Assembly (NCBI RefSeq): GCF_024713945.1
Contig: NC_134677.1
Coordinates: 4,467,001 to 4,531,000, forward strand
Length of the DNA: 64,000 bases
From: Dermatophagoides farinae
Taxonomy: Eukaryota > Arthropoda > Arachnida > Sarcoptiformes > Pyroglyphidae
Direction of reading: 5' to 3'
Translations under genes and position numbers: made by a program
Notes under the pieces: generated by a model
Told to the model about the DNA's origin: nothing
The model's input: the letters and a program-made list of their open reading frames with translations, nothing else
Databases searched by the model: none
Part shown: in pieces, positions 51,107 through 63,743 of the stretch
How the letters are laid out: each line of letters starts with the position of its first letter
Position numbering within the stretch: the first letter of the stretch is position 1

Positions 51107-54100
51107 GGTATTATCTTGCACAAATATCGATTGGTAATGATACCCGATTATAAAAAACAGCAAAAGTGTTCATTTCTCTTTTCACTCATTCTATCTAGAA
51201 ATGAGAATTTTTTTTGTCGGTACACTTCAAGTCATACACTTGCTGGAAATAAACAGGTAAATCTGAATAAACTATTTGTGACTTGTATCATCTATCAATG
51301 GTCTGGATGGTTTAATGGATGTTTCTCTATACGAATATAATGAATGAGGTTTTCGAAGAAACATTCCCTGTGAGAGAGTAATAGCTATCTCTAAAGAGAG
51401 ACTTTCTCTCATTCTCTTCCATTCACTTTCTCACATTCAATTTCGAACCAAAAGAGAAATATGAATTTGTCTTGAAGAAACAAAGAACAATAGGACGGTT
51501 TTTTCTACAATCTAAGGAGAATACGATACATTAGATAAATTTGACAGTTTGGAAGCTTTCCATCTTCAGGATGTTCAAATTTTATATATCTATCAAAGTT
51601 TGATTTACACAGAATCTAAAAGAATAACTTTCATGATATGAACCTTGAACCATTTTGAAAATATGAACAAATAAAAAGTAGTCATGATGAATAGTCAAAC
51701 ATAATGTTTCAACAATCGAAATCTTTCATATTAGAACATCATTTTTTGACCATCATCAAGATGAACATGATGATCATTTCAAATTTAGCCACATCAAATA
51801 GCTATTGTTCATTCTGTGACTGGCACTTGTGGTCATTTTTTAATAGATGATCCATGATGATGATGATAATGATAATGTGAAAAACTAAGCCTACTGATGG
51901 TAACAATGAAATGATTTTTGTTCATCCCATTTTCATTTTCACACGGTCACGATTATCATCATCATTATTATTGTCTTTGTCGGCTAAAAATCTTTTCAAT
52001 CTATTTTATTTAATCCATACTCATTTCATATACTAATTATCATCAAAATCAAAGTTTCGTTCTTTTTTGTTACTGTCAAAATATTCCAACATTTCACCAA
52101 AAAAAACTGTTTATTTGAGCCAATTAATTTCCTTTTTATTTTAAGAACTTTTGCAATATACAAAAATCCATCATAACAATAGAGATTCAGATCTATCTTT
52201 TCAATCGCTTTGGTCATCAATCATGTTTCAGGAACAGTTAGAGTTTCGCAAGATCATGTAAATGATACAAAACAAAAGATTGTTTGTCCATTAGACATTC
52301 TTTCTAAATTATTGTTTATTGTTGTCCAATATATAAATGCACATTAATATTTGTTTATATTTATATTTAAAACAAATGTTTGTTTCTGCGCCAAAAATCA
52401 ATCGTATGATCTTTTTTTTGCTTTGGAGTCAAATCAAATCAATTAATCGATTATTCGGAATGAAACAAACAAAAATTCAATGCTAACAAGGAAAATAATA
52501 AAATTACTAGAAATATACGGGTGAAAGTGCTCGCTTGGTGTTCCAGAATCATTATTATTATTACTAAGTAAACAACAAGACTAACAGTTTTAAATAAAAA
52601 CTTGACATGGAAATGGACTTAAAATAAACAGCAGGTGTTTAGACCTACATATATGATGATGATGATGATGATTAAAAAGTGTCAAGATGATTGATTTGAA
52701 AAGAAAACGCAAAAATCAATTTCAGTTTCCTTTGGTGTAAGACATCCGAATTTTGAATTTTGCTGATGCCTCAGGTAATTATTGTATTGTTATTATATTC
52801 ATAATTGAAGAAAGACGAATGCGATTATAGTGGACATTTTCACTCATTACACGACAAATTGACCTTTGTATGAAAAATCTCATACGATTGACACAATGAT
52901 TCTTCTTTCATATAATTCAAAACATGATGTTAAAAACAATGTCTATGTGTCGATCAATCGATTTAGTCAAAACATGAATGTGATTGTGGTCGATGAATTT
53001 TCAAAATACAACAAGACCGGCAATCATTCAAACATTTTTCTTCTTGATTAATTGAATTTTGTTTTTTTTCTGTCGCATCATATATAAAATCCATGTTTGA
53101 TGATAAAAATCCGTGAACAATCATCAACGACGATGACGACCTTGTTACCTTGAAATAGGCGGTTCATCGATTTTTCTTTTTTTTCGTGTATTCAATATTG
53201 TTATTTTTCAATAAAATAACAACGAATCTCTCATTTTGGTTATGTGAAAAGAATGAAATAAAAAAAAAAGACTGTTGAATTCAGATCTGATCGATTGATC
53301 GATGAAATGAATGCAAAGGTTTGGCCATTGGAACATTTGATAGAAAAGTCATAACAATAATGATATGATAAACAAATAAGATGCATATGGTTAATAATGG
53401 TGGTGGTATCCATACAACAAAAAAATTTCTTCAATATTGATTGTGTGTGTGTGTCAGTTATTTCTTTCAAGGTCAATGATTGATCTACCTTTTTTCATTT
53501 TGTTTTTATCGTTCTGCCCCTCGATTGTCATTAATTTTTTTAAAGAATAGTGTGTTATTAAAATATAGTTTTTTTTAATTCTTGTGAGACAATTTCAATT
53601 ATTATGTTTGCTGTGACCATGTCACTTTTTCTTTTGATAATTTTTTACAGGATTTTGTCGTGACATAATTTTTTCTTAATAATAATAATGATGGGATAAT
53701 AATTTGTCATCATTATTAGAGGCATTATAAACTTGAAACTCAATTTCAAGATGAGCAACAAATAATTATTTCCTATTCTCATCATAATTATACAATTTTT
53801 TTGGACATTTATTGTCCGCTAGAAAAATGATGGCTATTTTTTTCAAAAAAAATAAATGATTTTAATGAAATGGTCAAAATATTAAGCTTTTATTATTATG
53901 AAAAAAAATTGATGAAAAGTCTTCCGGAAAGTGATGATTTTTTTTTCTTTTTCTTCCTTTGTCATTTACTTTTACAATTTTTTTTGCCATCTTGAATTCA
54001 ATAATTCTATTTGCACAACAATCGTTTTAGATTAGAAAAGAATGCAAGCATTTATGATTTAATCTGTAAATGTGTATGTGTATCTCAGTTTGGACATACC

Positions 54101-56754
54101 GATAAAAAAAAGTGAACAGTATATGAAAAAAAAATCAATTCAAAGCTTTTTTGAAAATAAAAGTTTTTTCTTTCATTTCTAAAATTTCGTCTATTTCAAG
54201 TTTTCCGTTTTGGACAATGGACATATTATGCCAGAATTGGGCATGAAAGTAAATCCATAAATCCATCTTTTCAACCTACACACTCCAAAGTTGTAGGCAT
54301 AGAGAATTCAATTTCTCATTTTTTTCCTTTACAAAATATTTCATCCGTGGACAAATACGTTGTTGATTGATCAATAGATCATCGATTCAATCATCAATCT
54401 ATATTTGCTTGAATATTCGAAATATTCATACATACAAACAATATAATTCTGGTAACAGCCTATTTTAAATAAATAATCAGAAGCCAAACATAATTATATT
54501 CTTAATTTCATCAAATTATTCAATACACACCCATGGTTGTTTGAAAATAATAAATCATCAAATTCGATTTTGATGTAAAAAAAAGAGAGAAAAACACATT
54601 TTGACCATTGTTTCATAATAATTGAATTTATTGGGAAAATATTTTTTTTGATGATTATGATCTATGATTAATCCAGTATTTAGCAAATAGTAATTTTCAT
54701 AACAATTTTTTTCAATTAATATGGGCAATCATCATTCTATTGTATTATGATATTCAATGAATTTTTTTTTTCGATTCACATTTTTAAACCCTATGTTTAA
54801 ACAGTGACCATTGTTAGATACAATTTCGTTGTATTAATAGAATACAATGATTGTCCATCATGATGCTGTGATTGTATGCTCTGAATGTGAAAAATTGTGT
54901 TAATATAATTTTAGAATATGAAAATTGAATTAACATATTCATCATATAAATATGATTATTATTATTGAAACATTTTTTTTTGTCGATTGATTATTATTGG
55001 ATTGCCAAATTTTCTATTCATTCTGTCAAATCGACAAATGCTTTTCATATGAGGAAAAAAATGGACCACCAACAAATGACCAAAAATGAAGGCCAGTTAA
55101 TGGGGAAAATTATTAAATTGTTAATGCATTTTCAGTTTGTTTTCATTTGTGAAACCATCTTTTTTTCGAATGTGTAAAATCACATATACAGACAAAAGAA
55201 CAAAACTTTTGAATACACAATCGTCGGAAAGATATTCCAAGGTTCACAATATTGCATTCAATTTTGCCACTTTGTTGGATTTCCAACTTTTAGCTGACCA
55301 AATTCGATTAAGTATACGATGACGGTGATGAAACCAGATCGCATAATAATTTTAATTGAAAAATTGATTAGTCACAAATTGTTTCCATGTTTTCATCAAT
55401 TATTTCTTTGATACGATGATGATTGAATGAAAATCCATTTATTTTCTTTTTTCAATATACCATTGATGATTGATTGAAATCATTGTGTCCCTGAATTTTG
55501 GAATTTTTGTTTGAAAGGCGGTGGTTACAGATTACAGAGAGACAAGTCATCTAATGAAAATGAATTATATTGATTATTTAAATTTGATGGAAAATTTCAA
55601 TTTTACTCTCAATCAATTGTCTGATTACAATTCGAAATGAATATTGGCCAGAATTCATTAAAAAAAATGAATTAACAAATGAAAATTAGCGGTTTTTACA
55701 TATTTTTCCGGTTTTGAAAATCTATTTTAATATAAATTTAACTATATTAAATTGAATTAATTAAAACAAATATGTTTATTTGATATACACATTACTAGAA
55801 GCTTATTCTCCATAATTGGTAATTTGTTTGATGTTCTTTAAACTTATAAAATTTCAAATTCAATATTAGTCGTTTTAGTTTAACTTTAATTTTAGACAAG
55901 TTTGATTGAAGCTTGATTGTTGTTATTTTATCATTTGTTTTCTTTGTTTCATTTGTTTTTGTAATATATTCATAGAACAATAAACCATACCATTCGTTAT
56001 TATTACTATTATTAATATTTTAGTAGAAAATAAATGAAGAACATTGTCCTTGTAGCGTGAAAGTTGATTATAAATGAGCCAAATTAAAATGCCAACAACA
56101 ACAAATAGCTAATCCAGACATCTGATTCAGGGTCCCATTTTATTTGGGGTGGTATAATCATAATGAATTTTCTATTGGTAAATTGTAATTGGTGTTTTTG
56201 TTTGTTTGAATTCTGAAATCATCATTAAATCTATTAGCATACAGCTGATTGAAAATTTTGTTTACAACACAAAAAAAGCTTTGTAGTGTGTGGTATGTGT
56301 TTTGTGAATGAATCTTCAATTTTCAACAATTTGGGAACCTTCAAAACAAAAAAAAAAGAAAATTGTTTGATGAAAAAAAGTTTAATGCCCTAGAAAAAAA
56401 AATAATTTTCTATCTGCAAATTCATTTTCACGCCATGTTACCTATCGCAATTGGCCTCGTGATTCATATTTTAAAATTTGTTTTTGCTGAGAAAACTTTT
56501 GCAGCTTTTTTTTCATTAAACATTAATCGCTTCATTTTGCCAAGATATGCATTGTTATTGTTGTTAACGTTGATGATGACCATAAATTTTTCATTTTCGT
56601 CAAGGAAGTGATGAAAATTTTTACTGTTTATTTTGTTTGCTTGATACCACAAACAATTCAATTTCATAAATTTTTGTGAAAAATCGCAGGCAATTTTCCA
56701 TAATTCTTAAAAATTAAAGAAAAAATAAGATAGTTTATTTTGTTTTTCCATAGG

Positions 56755-56817
56755 TTATCAATGATTTGTTTGATTTAAATAAAATCTTCCCACATCTTGC
56801 CAATCCAAATTTAAAGG
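56755..56817 (+). CDS. isolated 63-nt coding exon, gene unknown
   Basis: Bounded by an excellent acceptor (TTTTGTTTTTCCATAG, ending at 56754) and donor (AAAG/GTAAGTTT). Exactly one of three frames is open. It gives 21 residues beginning VINDLFDLNKIFPHL, entering and leaving at phase 0. Composition is protein-like. Partner exons were not identified: the flanking frames at 56363-56611 and 56824-57072 are open but of chance length. It could be a real exon of a plus-strand gene with long introns, or a relic of one. Confidence 0.4.
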
Positions 56818-57440
56818 TAAGTTTTGTTTAATTATTATAATCAAATTCATATTGATTCTATTTTATCAAAATTTATTAGTCACTATTTTTCAATAATTAA
56901 AATACAAAAAAAATTGATTTATGGTTTCCAATTATCTGACCAATTCAATTACAATGATATCAAAATAAATGATTTTATCATTAGCAATCAAATAGGTGAA
57001 TCTAATGATTGCACCATTTTTTTTTCACTGTATATCAAATATGAAATCAATGGGCGAATCGAAATTCATTGATATTATGGAAATTGAATTAATTCAATCT
57101 GTTGCATGAATATGTTGCAATTTTCATTCATCTAATTTGGAAACAAAGAAATCATTGATTTTTACAACAACTGGACAGGAAACTGAATAGACTCAAAATT
57201 TTTGTCAATGTGAATGAACATCATCATTGGTAATAAAATGATAAAAATAATAAGAATTCATCACATTCACTGAGTTGGCCTTAATATTACCAGGATATCG
57301 ATTTCAATTCAAATAGATAGCGAATTCAAACAAACAATTATGTCAAACTAAACTCGAGAAAAATTCGACAGTTCGAGTTTGCGTGTGAATAGTTTTTGTT
57401 CATCTGTCTATCATCAAATGTTGTGCGTGTGTTTGTTGAA

Positions 57441-57716
57441 TCAGAAAAAAACCTCGGTAACAGTAATTAACTGTCCATCATTCGAAATATCGATCCACTT
57501 TTGAATCTGATCGATCGATCCATTTGGAACGCCATAGTTGTCGTTTTTTCTTGCTACGATCTTGATAACAAACAACAAATTCGAAATCAAAATGAATGTA
57601 ATCATTGAAGCGATGATGATATGATTGCACAGTGTATACACAATGTTAGTATATGTCATTTTTTTTGGTCTGACAATCTCCGGTCTATAGTTAAGATTAC
57701 GTCTTTTTGAATCCAA
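57441..57716 (-). CDS. possible small single-pass membrane protein (doubtful)
   Basis: 91 codons from an ATG: a charged N-terminus (MDSKRRNLNYRPEIVRPKK), a hydrophobic segment at about residues 32-53, then a polar tail (NYGVPNGSIDQIQKWIDIS). The layout is that of a small membrane protein, and composition is better than most open frames here. There is no splice support, no polyadenylation signal was identified and I recognise no homologue. Confidence 0.25.
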   Translation of the reverse strand: MDSKRRNLNYRPEIVRPKKMTYTNIVYTLCNHIIIASMITFILISNLLFVIKIVARKNDNYGVPNGSIDQIQKWIDISNDGQLITVTEVFF

Positions 57717-60060
57717 TTAGTTCAATAATGATGATGATAAGTTCATGTTTAAAGTTTATATTGAAATGATGGTGGCACGCGTACGTCATTCCAATTGTTC
57801 ATTTGAACAAGTGGGGAGATGAAAATTACTCAAACAAAAATAAAATGAAAACATTCATCCTGTCAATTCTTATATAAAAAATAATACGAATAATAAAACC
57901 TCAAAAGAAATTGGTCTGTCATCATAACCAACATTATCATCATTTGATATGATCATGATTTAAATTGTATTAGTAGAATAATCGATACAGACAATCGAAT
58001 TTTATGACAAGTTGCTGATATCTTTCATATTACATTCGACAAATTTTTTTTGATGATGATTACAAGATCATCAGTTATTTTTGAATTCTGTCAATATTTT
58101 TTTTTCATTACACATCTGAATTAATTGTGAGAAGAAACAACAGAATAAGATTGAAAAATTGTAAATTTAAAATACTGGAAAAAAATGCTAAACACACAGA
58201 GCGCAAAAATTCATTGAATTAAAATCTTTTTCTTTGTGTGTCAGTGTATATATAACTTTTATATGTGAGTAGTGTATAGCAACAATAAACATCATAAAAA
58301 ATGAGAAAAAAATGCCAAAATACATCATACATTCATTGAATATCCATACATCAATGCTTTGTTTGTTATTACCGGCCAACCAAACATGGACCATCATCAT
58401 GTCTTCACATACACAAATGTTCATTGTCATTGTGTCGGTCATTTTTTTTTTTAATATTTATTCCATTTGAAAATTGATCCAATGGATGTGAATCTGCGTT
58501 TGACAGAAGAAGCACACACACACGTGCATCTCATTATATATTTTTTTCCACATCATCATCATTTTATTATCATCATCATCATCATATATGATGATAAGAG
58601 CAATTCAAATAACCAAAATCGAAAAGAATAGTTGATCTTTTTTTCATCGCTTTCATCCATACATACATTCATTCATTCATTGTCAATTGACAATTCATTG
58701 ACAATAACCATGGTTAAAAGGAGGAGACGAAGAAAAGATTTTCATTTTCTAAAGTTTCACAAACCGATCGTCGACCATTGCGATTTTCACAGTATGATCA
58801 AGATTCGATATTGAACGGCCAATGACTCTTGAAATAGAAAAAGAAAAGAGCAGATAATTTTTTTTTCTCTATTGAGTTTAACGATGATATCACTGTCAGA
58901 ATCATTATATAAGACTTGAAAAAAAATTCTCAAAAAAAAAAAAAAACGAAAAGAACCAAGATAACACCACCAAAATGTTCACAACTTTTTTTTGTTGTTG
59001 TTAGTATAGAATGTAAGAAACATACTTATGAACGAGAAAAAAAATCGATTTATCATTCAATTTTTTTTCACTCATTCGTACTATATTCGTATTCGTTAAG
59101 AGTATTGTATACAAATACGAATTTATCTTTCAAATGATGGCAACAACAACGTTCTATTTGACTTAAATCAAACACTTTCATCCATTACAGGCGATGAAAT
59201 GATGATGAGTAATTTTATTATTTAGAAAAATATACATTTGATTGTGTTTAAAAAAAAGTAGTGAAAAGAAAAAAAATATTAAAAAATGATATCCACTAAG
59301 GTCAACTAACTTGTTTTTTTTTTGTACCTACATAAACATGATTAAAATGAATGTCTATAAACATTGCATCGAACATTATATGCAAATTGTATTGTGTTAC
59401 TTTTTTTGGTGCGTCATCATCATCACAATAATTTCCATTGTAGCATCCTAAAATAGGCGTCCTCATTATCATTATTGTTTGTAGGATGTTTTGGTGGTTT
59501 TATGTGTACGAAATTAATTAATCCAATGTTTGACATTGACATTTTATATGATGGAAAAAGATGAATGTATTTTGGAGAACAGATAAAATAATAATATACT
59601 ATAGTCCAGTAATGTACTGCAATTATCTACACACGGTAATCGGATCCACAATAATAATAATAATAATAACAAACAAAAAAATGCAGATGAAATTCAATTT
59701 TTATTCAAATGTAATTCAATATCATCCATTGCTGAGTGTTTAATTTCGATTAAATTCATTTTTCTAATATTGTGATGATGGTTCCAAAAACATTTCATCA
59801 CCATACTCAATCAATTCAAAATAAAACAAAAGTCAATCACATATAATCTCATGTCTAACACTAAAGTTTATATAGGTGTTGAATATTATGAAATTCGGAA
59901 ATTGAAATTATTTTTTCTGTTTTCTGTGTTGGAATCTTTTGATCACGAAATCCAATATCTGGATGTGGTATGAAAGTAAAAAATTGATTGATTAACCTTG
60001 GATAAAACAAAATCTGATTTAAATTAATTTTTCTTTTTCTTTTTTTTTGTTGTTGACTAG

Positions 60061-60092
60061 ACGATCATCATCATCAATGGTTATTATTAATG
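60061..60092 (+). CDS. possible 32-nt microexon (doubtful)
   Basis: A long pyrimidine tract ending GTTGTTGACTAG precedes, and ATG/GTAAGG follows. The open frame reads RSSSSMVIIN with entry phase 2 and exit phase 1. The ATC repeat inside makes the peptide weak evidence; the splice signals are the reason to list it. Confidence 0.2.
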
Positions 60093-61559
60093 GTAAGGAT
60101 AATGACATGAAATGAATTGGTCTTTCTAAAATATATGGCAAAATGGCATTGAACAAACGTGAAAAACGAAAAGATTATTCCGGTGAATGATGAAACTTAA
60201 CATTTTTTTTCAACTTTTCCTTAATTATTGATTTGAATTCGATGATGAAGAAAAAAAATTGGTTTCCTTATCAAGTGTTTCATAGTTCAAATAAATAATA
60301 TATGTTTATTCATTCAATGTATCTTAATTTTCATATTGTTCCACTACGATTTCATTTTTTTAAAAGAATGTTTCATTTTAATTTTCGAACAGACACACGC
60401 ACACACGCAGAAATTAATTCTCAGGGACAGAATCCATTTTTTTTCATCACTTGTCTAAAATTAGAAATTGATTCTTGTCATTATTATAATATAATATGAA
60501 ATTATAGTGTTGTATACAATGTAAATCTACAATGATATATATGGCGACAAACATTTTATTCAACAGTTGGTTATAATTTATTGTTATAGTAAACATGACG
60601 ATAACCTTAAGGATTTTTATTTGTTTGCTTATTCGATATATAAAAAAGAGAAGACTGAAAATGAAAACTTAATACGTTTCAATAATAATCAAAAGAGAAA
60701 TACGTAATGAAAATAAAAATTACGTAAATTGAATCATAAATTTGAACATTGTAATTTTCAATATTGTAAACAAACGTGCAAATAGATCAGATACATTGTT
60801 TTATTTTTATATCATAAAAAATTATTTATCATCATCATTGAATTTTAAATATATAATACTTTTACCATTATGGTAAAACATTAATTTTCATTCCCAATAA
60901 GTGAAAATATAATAATATCAATATTTGAATCAATATTTTCTGATAAACTATATGATTAGTTTTTTTTTTGATTGAAAATTATTCGATAATTCAATGTTTG
61001 TATAACAATATAAGGAGAAATTATTTTTGATCTCAATCATTTTATTATGAATATAAGATTTGACCAGCCCTTCGACTTCCTTTGCTACACTACCATCTCG
61101 ATATATAATTTCGATCGAAAAATCGATCCAAATCGATTCTATTTATTTTTGTGTACAATGTACTAATTAAATTTGCCCATGGCTGTCATTGATTGTCGTA
61201 GTTGACGTCGTAATGTCCACTTTTTTTTCATTGATGATGAGATGAATGGTAATCGTAATCGAATGGAACAACAACAACAATCTAACTATACTTGAAATAG
61301 CATAACAATAATGATGATGATAGTAATATAATGAAATTATTTCATGATTCGATTTTGATTACATAACAAAACCTAGTACGAGGAATAGTCGGATGTAAAT
61401 TGAACATTCACATACACGCATATGAAGAAATTTGGATCGATATAAACAGTTTAAGTTGAACCAATCTCAAATACAATTTCCAATATAGCATGATTGTTTT
61501 GTTTATGCACATACATTTAACATTTATGATGTTATGTTATTTCCTAATGTATTGGCCAA

Positions 61560-62340
61560 ATGTCTGCATTCATCTCCACAATGTGTTCCTGTTGTGATGT
61601 TAACATTGATTCAGTGTTAACATAATTATTGCATAATAATGTTCAGAATGCATGAAACCTTCATTTGTTTTCAACAAATTGTTTCCAACAAGACCAATGA
61701 TCATCATAATCATTGCTGTAATCAATGTGAAAATGATTATTATTAGACATCCAGATGGACTTTGATTTAAAATGTTTTTCCATTTTTGAATTTGGTATTT
61801 GATCCAGTTCAAAATGAACTTTCCAACCGTCTTTGATTATGTTGGTTTGATTTTGTACAAAAGTTAAGAGTTCCACCTGCTCGAAACATCTTGAAAAGCT
61901 ATTCAACATTTATAAGTGAAGTGAAGAAAATGCAATCCTTGTTTTTTGTTTTTCGATATTTTCTGTAGGTGAGAAACAATGTCACAAACAATGGAACAAT
62001 GATCCTACTTGAAACTTGCCAAAATAGGCCAAACCATATACAATTAGTGAGACAAATCTCTGGATACACAATGACCATCACCGACATCTACATTACATAT
62101 TGAATCTAATATTGGCACTGCCATAAGATATCAAGATATCACAATTTTTGCTTTCATCCATTAATAATGAATTTTATTCGGTTCTAGTCACAGATTAAAC
62201 AAGAAAAAATAAAATGAATAATTTTAGCAACAAAGAAGTAAAGAAAAGAATGCAGCCATATTCTAAATGGTGATCCAAATGTTGTTTTAATCATAATTGA
62301 TCGATTGACATGGTCAGCCATTGTGAATGCCATTTATTAT
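61560..62340 (-). pseudogene. broken membrane-protein-like frames (possible pseudogene)
   Basis: Going down the minus strand from 62322 there are successive open segments in shifting frames. First is MADHVNRSIMIK..., with a hydrophobic stretch; second is MDESKNCDILISYGSANIRF (from about 62161). Third is MSVMVIVYPEICLTNCIWF... with two hydrophobic stretches (62087-61899). Last are two overlapping frames to about 61600, one with a strong membrane segment (GCLIIIIFTLITAMIMMII). Stops and frame changes separate them, with no good splice pairs. This would fit a decayed multi-pass membrane protein gene, or chance. No family was recognised. Confidence 0.2.
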
Positions 62341-62406
62341 GCAATAACCGGATCATTCGTTTGTTTTGTCTATGATTCGCTTTAATCGAAATGGAAATGA
62401 TCACCT

Positions 62407-62634
62407 ATGGATTTGTTTTTCATTTGTTTGTTCCGCATTCAATCATCATTCATCAAATTCACCATCATTTACAAGATATATTGTCCATGTCTATATCGTA
62501 TCATCAACAATCATCATAATATATCGATCGATTCAAGGAGAGAATTAAAGTTTGAGCTAGAACACACCCCATTTGGATATGTGGCTAAAAAAGATGCAGA
62601 TCATATATGGCGAAATATAAAAACAAATTATTGA
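62407..62634 (+). CDS. possible open frame with protein-like C-terminus (doubtful)
   Basis: 75 codons. The last 33 (RRELKFELEHTPFGYVAKKD...) are balanced in composition and use C and G at third positions more than random AT-rich DNA would. Acceptor-like AGs (TTCAAG, GAGCTAG) lie inside, so this could be a terminal exon for the plus-strand exons at 56755 or 60061. The phase of 60061-60092 is compatible with an acceptor at about 62560. That link is speculative. Confidence 0.18.
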   Translation: MDLFFICLFRIQSSFIKFTIIYKIYCPCLYRIINNHHNISIDSRRELKFELEHTPFGYVAKKDADHIWRNIKTNY

Positions 62635-62706
62635 TTTTTTTTAACAAACGAAAACTTTTATCCTTCAACAAGACAATACGTGCATATCAATAAATATCAT
62701 CGAAAT

Positions 62707-62712
62707 TTTATT
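62707..62712 (-). promoter_or_regulatory. AATAAA signal for the HDHD2 gene
   Basis: TTTATT on the plus strand, 82 bases beyond the stop codon at 62794. A good distance for a short 3' UTR. Confidence 0.6.
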
Positions 62713-62793
62713 ATTTGATGATTTTTGAATTTTTTGTTTGATTAGAATTTTTCTGTTTGTTTTAACAATAAAATTTATACAATAATGCAGATT

Positions 62794-63743
62794 TTAATTA
62801 CAAAGATCACTTAAAATAGTTTCAATTGCTTCGGCAAATGTTGCAACAGTTAATGTTGGTGATGGATTGATTTTATTTTCATCGTCTGGCCGATATTTTC
62901 CGGTTCGAACAAGTATACCTTGCATACCTAATGCCATGGCTCCGGCAATATCATCACGAACATCCTTTATGGTTAAATATATTCAATATCAAGCGTGTTA
63001 GTCAATCAATTTGATTTTCTAAATTGGCTATCTGATGATAACACTTACATCACCGATCATAACAGCTTCATCAGGTTGAATATTTGCATTTAACGATTGG
63101 AGAGCCGAAAGGAAAAAATTACGATCAGGTTTACCTACTACTTTAACATCTTCAGGTTTAATGTCAGCCCCATAAGCTAGAGCTTTCACGAAAGGACCAG
63201 GACCAAGTGCTAAACCTTTTGTTGTTTTATAATATCGACCTTGATGTATGGCCACTAATCGAGCTCCGTTTAATAATTTATCAAATGAATCATTTAACGT
63301 ATCATAATTGAATTTTGATGGTGCCAATCCAACAACGACTGCTTCGCCTTTATGACTATCAACTAATTCTTTGGTTACATCCTGAAAATCTTCCATTGCA
63401 CACTCTTCAAGCAATAAATGTGGCCAAAGTTTTTCATTTCGGATAAAATCTCTAGCTGCCACTAATGATGTGAATATTTCATTTTTTTCAATATCAAATC
63501 CAATGGATTTTAATCGTTCGTAGAGAAAATTTTGACTCTCTTTCGTCGTATTTGTTACAAACTTGTAACGAAGACCAGATCTACGTAATCTATGTAATCG
63601 AAACATTAAAAATGATCCATAATGATTAAAATTTGAATTCCAATTTACCTTGTCAATGCATCAATAGATCCGACAATTTCATTTGATTCGATATGAATCG
63701 TACCGCTTAGATCAATAAGTACGGCTTTTAATTTACAAAACAT
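62794..63743 (-). CDS. HDHD2: HDHD2-like HAD-superfamily phosphatase
   Basis: Complete gene of three exons (63649-63743, 63049-63589, 62794-62964), with introns of 59 and 84 bp and GT-AG borders. The product is 268 residues; human HDHD2 is 259. HAD motif I is [10 protein letters not shown]: nucleophile Asp11, with Ser13 where most HAD phosphatases have the second Asp. The vertebrate HDHD2 I recall has the same LSGT. Motif II is FVTNTT at 42-47, motif III Lys185 in VVGKPD, and motif IV GDDVRDD at 211-217, where Mg2+ binds. The exon 2/3 junction falls exactly between Asp212 and Asp213. LALGPGPFV and the end region ([21 protein letters not shown]) are HDHD2-like. The cap domain is C2 type, as in LHPP and PGP relatives. 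Probably cytosolic; its substrate is not established. LHPP is the nearest alternative, but the spacing and LSGT favour HDHD2. Confidence 0.93.

Larger units (their letters stand above)
50370..62790. other. long stretch, mostly non-coding
   Basis: Upstream of two minus-strand genes' regions, with one good plus-strand exon (56755-56817), a weaker one (60061-60092) and a kilobase of broken coding-like frames (61560-62640). It also holds an AG run (51077-51106), GAT/ATC repeats (51856-51866, 52653-52671, 58553-58585) and AT-rich DNA. One perfect TCAAGGTCA, an NR5A/ERR-type half-site, lies at 53467-53475; a single match is expected by chance now and then. Confidence 0.45.

Noticed and set aside
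51041-51340. 99-codon plus-strand frame through the AG repeat
   Set aside because: Begins in a Glu/Arg run made by the repeat, has no splice support and is within chance length.
53467-53475. Perfect TCAAGGTCA (FTZ-F1/ERR-type half-site)
   Set aside because: A single 9-bp match is expected about once per few such windows, and nothing beside it supports a role.
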